This document shows positions 56,054 through 64,000 of a DNA stretch of 64,000 nucleotides, piece after piece (positions within the stretch are counted from its first letter, which is position 1; every line of letters starts with the position of its first letter). The stretch is taken from positions 1 to 64,000 of the forward strand of contig CANNZV010000856.1 of assembly GCA_947561585.1 (NCBI GenBank), read 5' to 3'. Under the pieces are notes generated by a model. The model ran no database searches. It had not been told where the DNA came from and saw only the letters and a list, made by a program, of their open reading frames with translations. The translations under genes were made by a program, and so were the position numbers. The stretch comes from Caprella mutica. Taxonomy: Eukaryota > Arthropoda > Malacostraca > Amphipoda > Caprellidae.

Positions 56054-56495
56054 TGGAGGAGAGAGTGTGTAGCTGTGGGGGAGAGAGTGTGTAGCTATGG
56101 AGGAGAGAGTGTGTAGCTGCGGAGGAGAGAGTGTGTAGCTATGGAGGAGAGTGTATAGATATGGTGGAGAGTGTGTAGGTATGGTGGAGAGTGTGTAGGT
56201 ATGGTGGAGAGAGTGTGTAGGTATGGTGGAGAGAGTTTGTAGGTATGGTGGAGAGTGTGTAGGTATGGTAAAGAGAGTTTGTAGGTATGGTGGAGAGTGT
56301 GTAGGTATGGTAAAGAGAGTTTGTAGGTATGGTGGAGAGAGTTTGTAGGTATGGTGGAGAGAGTGTAGGTATGGTGGAGAGAGTTTGTAGATATGGTGGA
56401 GAGAGTGTGTAGGTATGGTGGAGAGTGTGTAGGTATGTTGAAGAGTGTGTAGGTATGGTGGAGAGTGTGTAGGTAAGGTGGAGAGAGTGTGTAGG
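56054..56495. repeat. GTGTGTAGGTATGGTGGAGA minisatellite, left part
   Basis: About twenty irregular units of roughly 18-22 bp. Early units carry GTAGCTATGGAGGAGA, later ones GTAGGTATGGTGGAGA. The array is split by the hAT-like element at 56496 and resumes at 58310. Confidence 0.85.
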
Positions 56496-58309
56496 CAGAG
56501 GTGGGCGCAGCGCCGCTACTTGTAGCGCGCGCTAATAGAGGCGCTTCCTTTTGTGCAGCGGCAGCGCCGCTATTTCTGTGCTAATGTAGCGGTAGCGGCA
56601 GCGCCGCTCCTTTTTTCAGAAGCACTAGAGGTTTTTCGCACTACAGCGCTGCCGCTCCTTTTAAAATCAAAAATGTTAAAGTTATTTGAGGAATCCAGAT
56701 AAAAGTTTATACAAGTGCGCGACCCATGATAAATAATCAGTTGTAAGCGATATTCAGACAAATCCGCACAGTACGACCAACTGATATTCGAACAACGATT
56801 CATAGTACGACCATAATAATGATAAGCAATGTGAATATTTGATATTAAGACAAAACCGTCTAATACGATCAACTTACACATCGTATTACGCTTTTATGCA
56901 GATGTGTTTATTGCAATATAATGGGTTTAACTCAATGGTTTTTCTTAAATGTTCTGGAAATGTGCATCTACATTGCGAGTAACTTTAGAAAATTGTAAGT
57001 AATTCAAATATTATTTCGGATGCTACAATCATTTAACTAAAAGTTTCTCATTTTCAGCGTACTAATCAAAACACTAATAATGCATAAATAAACTTTTTAA
57101 ATAATTCTATATCTATTTTGGTAAGGTTTTCCAGACGCATTATTGAAAATATTTTACTTAACTCAAGCTTTCAGATGGATTATCCAATTCATTATCAGGT
57201 GAAGTACATAAATCATAGAGTAATAATATTATATACTAGAAAGAGATAGTTGTGCAGCGACTGCAGGAAGCTTAAAACCATATTTTGTTTAAGTAATAGA
57301 TTTTGATAAACGATTCTACATATAGAGACAGGAAGTGATGCAGCGATTGCAGGACGCTGAGGAAGACTGTGTTAAACCATATTTTGTTTCAGTTCTATCA
57401 TTTCTCAATTGAACTGAAGCCAGATTGCCAGTCACGTGAAGACATAATAAGGATTTTAGCGTCCCGCAATTTGCGATATTATTTTGGCCACTAACTGACC
57501 ACTTGACATAAATTAAAAAGAAAAACCAATGCCTAATATGATCACTTAAAGTAAATATGATACCGAACTACTTTATTACAAACATCTATTAACTTTTTAA
57601 ATAAATTACCAATTCTAAAATAAAATAGAAATTGAAAATATTAAAAACAAAAATAAAATAACTCTACCTATTATATTATCCTACTAAGTAAAGCCTAATA
57701 ATCTATAACTATTGTGATTTTTTCAGCAATAGCGTTCATGTGTAGTTTAACTGCTAATTTCAAGTCAATATCCGGTTTGATCTCCCCTCTTTTCCACCAT
57801 TTTTAAAAGACGCTTATCCATCAAATCTGTCAATTTCTGAGTTGTATCAGACGTTATCAGAAATACTTCTCCGCTCATAGTAACTTTGTGTGTATCTTTC
57901 GAAAGAGGCCTGATAACAGGTGAAACATTAGAGGCAATTAGTTTCAGTATTCTACAGTGAGTGGTTTTTCTACAAACACTCTTAAAAACTGCATCACTAG
58001 TTTCCAATGATTTCCTCTTGAGTTCTCTCTTGATCAAGGACAGTTATGTCTCGTAGCTATTTTGTATTTGCCCCTATCCTTGCGTGTAATCTTTTTTCAG
58101 AGGATCAACATTTAATTTCTACACTGTACGTACGTGGCCGCAAAAATAATAAATTCAATTTTACAGCATATATGATATTTTTTGAAAAGTAGCGCTGTAG
58201 CGCAGCCGCTACATTGTGCTGTAACGGAAGCGTCAGCGCCGCTGCTTTTCTGAAAGTGTAGCGGTAGCGGCAACACCGCTGCTTTTCAAAGTAGCGCTGC
58301 CCACTTCTG
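56496..58309. mobile_element. hAT-like non-autonomous element (1.8 kb) within a minisatellite
   Basis: Termini CAGAGGTGGGC (left) and GCCCACTTCTG (right) are imperfect inverted repeats, directly flanked by TGTGTAGG on both sides (56488-56495, 58310-58317), an 8-bp duplication. That word also belongs to the minisatellite unit, which weakens it as proof. Subterminal zones about 130 bp long are packed with GTAGCGG and GCGCCGCT motifs in both orientations. Two - strand ORFs (103 and 90 codons) show no transposase similarity I can see. The terminus resembles CAGAGATGGGC of the satellite-bearing element, suggesting mobilisation by related transposases. Confidence 0.75.
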
Positions 58310-58497
58310 TGTGTAGGTATGGTAGAGAGTGTGTAGGTATGGTAGAGAGTGTGTAGGTATGGTAGAGAGTGTGTAGGTATGGTAGAGAGTGTGTAGGTAT
58401 CGTAGAGAGTGTGTAGGTATGGTAGAGAGTGTGTAGGTATGGTGGAGAGTGTGTAGGTATGGTAGAGAGTGTGTAGGTATGGTGGAGAGTATAGCTA
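58310..58497. repeat. minisatellite, right part
   Basis: About nine units of TGTGTAGGTATGGTAGAGAG (20 bp), more regular than the left part and mostly with GTAGAG instead of GTGGAG. On the - strand this gives a Ser/Thr/His/Pro/Tyr-rich repeat frame that is not a gene. Confidence 0.9.
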
Positions 58498-59406
58498 CCG
58501 TATTTAAGGTCAGAAGCGGATAATTTTTCGTCTGTTAGCGAACATAGTTTATATATTTTTTTCATTTTTTGATGTTCTCAAGGACAAGTTCTTGATTATA
58601 ATTTTCTATCTATTTTAGTCTTCAAATATAAACATATTTATGATGTTAAATAATCAATCATTTCCAAATGTTCTTTTGTACGATCTATATTTAAATTGTT
58701 CAAGTTAAATAAATTTTGCACGATATATTTGCATTTTTTGGCTCACCGGTTGAACTTGATAGGAATATCACAAAATTACGGAAGGTTACGTTTTACTATG
58801 TGATAGCAGTTGTTAATCTAGATGATCTATACTTACAATCCTCTAAAAAAATCCAAAACTTCACAGCGAGGACATACAGTTCCAGTATTTAGCCAAGCCC
58901 TACTTGTTGTTAAGTCACAGTCTAATTAACCAACGTAGCAAAAAAGAGAGAAAAGTCATCTTTAGGATCTTTTCATTGAATGCTAAGGTTGTCCATATAA
59001 GGTAGAGAAAAGAACTGTAGCTCTGCTACCTCTTCACAAAAAGTGTTTACCATTGCTAGTTATTTCTTCAAGGTAAAGTTCATGCAGAAATAAGATCTAT
59101 AGATTAAGGTAAGTTCCGAGTTTTCAATTATTATATAATTTTTTTTATATAATTGATAATGTGAAACCGTCCTATACAAATAAATATTCGAATATATGAA
59201 AAAACTGCTTTTTAGTTTATGTAAAAGAATTATAGCAATTTTAATAAACTTGAATAACTTTTATTTTATCAGAAATTAATGCAAATTTTCCATATTTACT
59301 ACATAGTATTCATACATAATAAAATGCACATTTTCTTATTCAAATAATTGTTATTTAAATCTTTTATAGAATTCATTAGCTACATGTCTATTGCTGTAAA
59401 TGTTCA
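58498..59406. other. non-coding spacer
   Basis: AT-rich. Nothing recognised. Confidence 0.5.
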
Positions 59407-59622
59407 TTATTAATTTGTCATACATTGAGAGGTATTTCGTCCCAATATCTTGACTAATGTCTTCATTGTTCTTGATATTTGTTGGTGCTCTTTTTCCAAT
59501 TTGATTTTTAAAATGTAACTTACAATTTTGACTGTATTAAAGTCTGGGAACTGACTTGGCCATTGCAAGATATAAACAAGAAAATCATTTGCTGACAATA
59601 ACGCAATATTTAAAAATTCCAA
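59407..59622 (-). pseudogene. Tc1-like transposase C-terminal remnant
   Basis: The - strand frame contains VYILQWPSQFPDFN, where Tc1 transposases have a WP.QSPDLNPIE block with the last catalytic Glu. Here the Glu region reads NTVKIV and is lost. The following IKLEKEHQQISRTMKTLVKI fits the Tc1 C-terminus. Upstream DDE parts and terminal repeats were not recognised. This is a third Tc1/mariner-related lineage in the window. Confidence 0.5.
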
Positions 59623-60190
59623 TTATGAAAAGAGCATCAACAAATATGAACTTGAAGAGAATTAGCCAAGCAGATTGGCAAAAAATACCACTTAATTTAG
59701 ATGTACAGGAATAGACTCAATTAGCTGTTGAATTCAATATAATTAAATATGCTCCAAATATTGAATTCAAATAATGTATATTTTTTTTGTTTTTCAAAAA
59801 AATATTTTTTCGACAGTAAAATGAAATCAAAATGCAATAATTTCTGTTAGAAACTTGATTGATTCTGATTCTAACAGTTATAAATGTATTTTTTTTTTCA
59901 TTTTAACTGACAAAATTTTTTTTTACAAAAAGATACCAAACATGTTATTTTAATCCAGTATTTTGAGCATATCTTGAGTACAATAGCTAAATCTTAATTT
60001 GATTTGGAATCTTAGATTTTATAAATATTATTTTAAGAAAAGTAAATGAATATTTTCCACATATTTAGAAATATATCCAATAAAACAAACACTATAGACA
60101 ATTTTCTATATAATACTCATTAAAATGTAGATGAGAGTTCTAAATTTTAAAGAATAATTAGGTTGCATTCACCGATTCTGTAAAGAAATA
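59623..60190. other. non-coding spacer
   Basis: AT-rich with poly-T runs. No gene. Confidence 0.5.
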
Positions 60191-60305
60191 AAGGCACTGT
60201 CCACACGAGTCTGTTTCTACTGTCGCAACTAAAGGCACTGTCCACACGAGTATCTTTCTACTGTCACAACCAAAGGCACTGTCCACACGAGAGTCCACTT
60301 CTACC
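60191..60305. repeat. 40-bp repeat, three copies
   Basis: AAAGGCACTGTCCACACGAG recurs about every 40 bp (near 60190, 60230 and 60271), each followed by a CTACTGTCnCAAC-like tail. Confidence 0.85.
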
Positions 60306-60746
60306 TCTGTATCTCCCAACAGTCTATTGCTCACTGAAAGTGTTGTCGATTAGGTACCTAATGAGAGCTCGCACAGTCCAAAATAAAATTTAATTGACAT
60401 GTTTATCACAAACCCAATTACTTAGGTATATTTATAATTTGTCTGTTTTGGTTAGCTTAGTATCGGTAAATAGTTTAAAAATTGTATTTGGTCACATGCG
60501 ACTTTGAAAATCAATATTAAGGCCAATAATATTTTTAATAATATTTTTACCACAATACACCAATTAATTTTCCATTGGGAAGATGCTAAAATCAATGTGA
60601 TAGTCTATTTCGTATTTGGTTCATGTCATGGGTAACATTTGTTAATATAACTATTTTAAACATTGTGATGATTGTTTTTTTATTGTATAGGAATATAGGT
60701 ATAAGGTTGAGGCTGGGCGAATATTACATCTGGAAAGTTATGCATT
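60306..60746. other. non-coding spacer
   Basis: No gene recognised. Confidence 0.5.
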
Positions 60747-60754
60747 AGTATAGA

Positions 60755-62896
60755 CAGAGATGGGCAAAAAGTAAATCGAAAGTACTTAAGTACTAAGTAC
60801 AAGTACTCGTAAATCAATGTACTTGAAGTAGTTGCCTGAGTACTCAATTAAGAAAGTCTTTCAAAGTACAAGTACCAAGTACTTTTCAAAGTACTTTCAA
60901 GTACCAAGTACATTTACTATATATTTTAAATACTAATAATTCATATAGTCTTCGTTTTTCATGTAAATTAGACAAAAATGTTTAGTTGGATTATATTATA
61001 GCAATATCTCTGATCATCACAGTGACTCTTTTCTCTGATAGTACATCATCACAGTGACTCTTTTCTCTGATAGTACATCATCACAGTGACTCTTTTCTCT
61101 GATAGTACATCATCACAGTGACTCTTTTCCCTGATAGCACACCATCAGTGACTCTTTTCTCTGATAGTACACCATCAGTGACTCTTTTCTCTGATAGTAC
61201 ATCATCACAGTGACTCTTTTCCCTGATAGCACACCATCAGTGACTCTTTTCTCTGATAGTACACCATCAGTGACTCTTTTCTCTGATAGTACATCATCAC
61301 AGTGACTCTTTTCCCTGATAGCACACCATCAGTGACTCTTTTCTCTGATAGCACACCATCAGTGACTCTTTTCTCTGATAGTACATCATCACAGTGACTC
61401 TTTTCTCTGATAGTACACCATCAGTGACTCTTTTCTCTGATAGTACATCATCACAGTGACTCTTTTCCCTGATAGTACATCATCACAGTGACTCTTTTCT
61501 CTGATAGTACATCATCACAGTGACTCTTTTCTCTGATAGTACATCATCACAGTGACTCTTTTCTCTGATAGTACATCATCAAAGTGACTCTTTTTTCTGA
61601 TAGTACATCATCAAAGTGACTCTTTTTTCTGATAGTACATCATCACAGTGACTCTTTTCTCTGATAGTACATCATCACAGTGACTCTTTTCTCTGATAGT
61701 GCATCATCAAAGTGACTCTTTTTTCTGATAGTACATCATCACAGTGACTCTATTCTCTGATAGTACATCATCACAGTGACTCTTTTCCCTGATAGTACAT
61801 CATCACAGTGACTCTTTTTTCTGATAGTACATCATCACAGTGACTCTATTCTCTGATAGTACATCATCACAGTGACTTTTTTCCTGATAGTACATCATCA
61901 CAGTGATTCTTTTTTCTGATAGTACATCATCACAGTGACTCTTTTCCCTGATAGTACATCATCACAGTGACTCTTTTTTCTGATAGTACATCATCACAGT
62001 GACTCTATTCTCTGATAGTACATCATCACAGTGACTTTTTTCCTGATAGTACATCATCACAGTGATTCTTTTTTCTGATAGTACATCATCACAGTGACTC
62101 TTTTCTCTGATAGTACATCATCGCAGTGACTCTTTTCCCTGATAGTACATCATCACAGTGACTCTTTTCTCTGATAATACATCATCACAGTGACTCTTTT
62201 CCCTGATAGTACATCATCACAGTGACTCTTTTCTCTGATAGTACATCATCAAAGTGACTCTTTTCTCTGATAGTACATCATCACAGTGACTCTTTTCTCT
62301 GATAGTACATCATCACAGTGACTCTTTTCTCTGATAGTACACCATCACAGTGACTCTTTTTTCTGATAGTACATCATCACAGTGACTCTTTTCTCTGATA
62401 GTACATCATCACAGTGACTCACTGTACACGTGTTTCGTCAATGTGTTTGGCAAATATTGGTTGTGATATCTAGGTATCACAAAATAATTATTCAATGTAC
62501 TTAAATTGGTCAATATAACTCATAGTCACCTTCACATAAAATTATACAATGTCTTAGTTTTCGATTCTACTGTTTGACAAACAATTTTCCAACATGATGG
62601 ACCTCTTCAAACTCTAGATTTTATCCAGTTTACTAGTGTGTACGGGGCTGTGATGAAAAAAGATGAAAAAATGAAGAGATTTTAGAACTAATCTTTTAAA
62701 ATCTCTTAACTGAAAGGAAAAAAATGTACTTTGCAATGTACTTTTTACTTGGGAAGTAACAAGTACTTGTAAAAAGTACTTCTAAGTAATTATTCAAAGT
62801 ACTTTTTAGAAAGTACTTCAAGTAGTACTTGAAGTACTTACTTGTTACTTAGTACTTTAACTTGGTACTTGGGAAGTACAATCCCGCCCATCTCTG
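60755..62896. mobile_element. satellite-bearing hAT-like element, complete copy (2142 bp)
   Basis: Starts with CAGAGATGGGC and ends with GCCCATCTCTG, perfect 11-bp inverted termini. A perfect 8-bp target duplication AGTATAGA flanks it at 60747-60754 and 62897-62904. Inside each end, 130-190 bp is crowded with AAGTACTT/AGTACTTG palindromes, likely transposase-binding motifs (inference). The centre is a 1.4-kb array of a 32-bp satellite. No coding capacity, so any movement would need a hAT transposase in trans. Its right half is shared with 1-786. Confidence 0.9.
61010..62417. repeat. 32-bp satellite array, about 44 units
   Basis: Unit core TGACTCTTTTCTCTGATAGT with tail ACATCATCACAG. Variants include CCCTGATAG, TTCTGATAG and 29-bp units with ACACCATCAG. 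In the first third the 29- and 32-bp types alternate in a higher-order pattern. A block near 61720-61900 is repeated near 61905-62090, showing segmental duplication inside the array. Entirely contained in the hAT-like element. Confidence 0.95.
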
Positions 62897-62904
62897 AGTA
62901 TAGA

Positions 62905-64000
62905 GAGTGCAAGGTGAATAGAACCTTGCTCATTTTTGATGAGAGGCATTTTAAAACGCTCCCAATATTGTGAATAGCCCCAAAACACAATAAATGCAAT
63001 ATTTTTTGAAACAGCAAATGAAGCGTATAGAAATCAAAATATTTATATCTTTACTAAATCAGAATTTTTATTTTTTATTTTTGTGAAATCATGACATTCA
63101 ATTACGTTATGTCGTTTGGATAATAATTAGCCTCTCTATTGGTCAATTTATCAAAAACTTTTACCAAAAAAAAAAATAGTGCTTGAAGATGAAGAACTCG
63201 AAAACACATTTTTTCAGTTATGACGAAGTTGTCGCAATGGAACGAGATGTTGTAAGCTAGTGCAAGGTTTGATGTTATTTGTGTTTTATTGTGTGTCTAA
63301 CTATTTTTTCCTCATCTTTTATTCTTTCACTGTGAATATGTTGCAAGTTAGGGGTTTCTCTATTTCCTTATGTGTGTACGTGTGATTGGGGTAGGAGTGC
63401 GTATGATGACTGGTATAAAATGGGAGTGATTAGCTTCTACGATGTAATAAAGTCCTCTCTACATGATCTATCCTTAGTAATGCGTATATCCACAGTATGG
63501 GAAACGGAAAAAAAAATGATTTCGTCAAAAAAATCCGTTGTTGTGAAATTGGATGCCAAAGTCTGCCGTCGCAACTAACTAACTTTTTTTGTATTTTTTT
63601 TAGATATTGTTGCATGGGAATGTGTCACTACCAACTCTTTGAGCCGAACCTGTTTTGTATTTACTCTTCAGATAATTAGTTTTCATTAGAGATATTTAGA
63701 GAAAATGTACGACATTATATTTAAATCTCCCTCAAATCTGACTACTAAAAAGTTTTGATTTGAGGAGCTTTACACTCTAACTTATGTATGTATTTTCATA
63801 ATAATGGTGGCGATCGTAAGTTCTTTTGAGATATAGTTTTTTAAGCATAATAGAAAAAAAAGACACTACAAAAAGAGGTAAATATTAAGAGAAATATAAA
63901 TATAAAGTAGGTTTATTAATACTGTAGTATATCAATTGTCAAATTAATAATATACAATTAAATTTATTAGTGTTCTGGAAAAGTATAAATTTGAACGTGA
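62905..64000. other. non-coding spacer to window end
   Basis: AT-rich. The ORFs of 60-68 codons at 63372-63679 show no recognisable protein. No repeat detected. Confidence 0.5.

Noticed and set aside
56570..58037. - strand ORFs of 103 and 90 codons as a hAT transposase
   Set aside because: No DDE, zinc-finger BED or dimerisation motifs are visible; the element is treated as non-autonomous.
58233..58565. 110-codon Thr/His/Pro-rich ORF
   Set aside because: It is the translation of the 20-bp minisatellite.
61010..62417. Possible CRISPR array (regular repeats)
   Set aside because: Units are head-to-tail with no unique spacers, in a eukaryotic sequence; it is a satellite. The same holds for the 70-, 71-, 33- and 69-bp arrays.
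62905..64000. Small ORFs at 63372-63679
   Set aside because: 60-68 codons, overlapping on both strands, no motif, AT-rich context.

Overview
The window looks like a transposon-rich euchromatic stretch of an insect (arthropod) nuclear genome. The base composition is AT-rich, genes are split by GT..AG introns, and I/R1/LOA-like and CR1/L2-like LINEs, pogo, Tc1/mariner, hAT and TTAA-target elements lie nested in one another. A hemipteran host is only a guess. I see no bacterial operon, CRISPR array or rRNA, and I recognised no tRNA by eye.

Only two host genes can be supported. The first is the 3' end of an unnamed gene on the + strand (exons 2576-2670 and 3057-3357). The second is a beta-1,3-galactosyltransferase-like (GT31) gene on the - strand (46274 to 44204), with three joined exons: a membrane anchor, the start of the catalytic domain, and the catalytic core. 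Its initiator exon was not found.

Layout, left to right. 1-786: right part of a hAT-like element carrying a 32-bp satellite. 2.5-3.4 kb: host gene 3' end, then a foldback MITE (3375-3580) and a mariner-type transposase with one stop (3598-4617). 5.9-8.2 kb: spliced pogo-like transposase. 9.7-11.6 kb: MITEs. 12.6-22.4 kb: an old CR1/L2-like LINE (LINE-B, - strand) cut in two by a complete I-like LINE (LINE-A, 14569-21300) with a 13-bp target duplication. 22.6-29.5 kb: a second full-length I-like LINE (LINE-C) with a 10-bp target duplication. 29.5-35.2 kb: non-coding, with diverged repeats and a THAP-like remnant. 35.2-41.3 kb: a MITE, truncated LINE-D, an ORF1 fragment of another LINE, and a TTAA MITE. 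42.4-43.4 kb: decayed pogo transposase. 44.2-46.3 kb: GT31 gene. 46.4-50.4 kb: three tandem arrays (70, 33 and 71 bp), the first with a TGACGTCA motif in every unit. 52.4-53.5 kb: long-TIR mariner-like MITE with another MITE inside. 54.1-55.3 kb: dead CR1-like LINE. 56.0-58.5 kb: minisatellite split by a hAT-like element. 59.4 kb: Tc1 fragment. 60.75-62.9 kb: complete copy of the satellite-bearing hAT-like element with a perfect 8-bp target duplication.

The nesting gives a relative order: LINE-B is older than LINE-A. The window therefore reads as successive insertions around two host genes rather than one functional system. The most unusual item is the non-autonomous hAT-like element that carries about 44 satellite units between transposon ends and occurs at both ends of the window.
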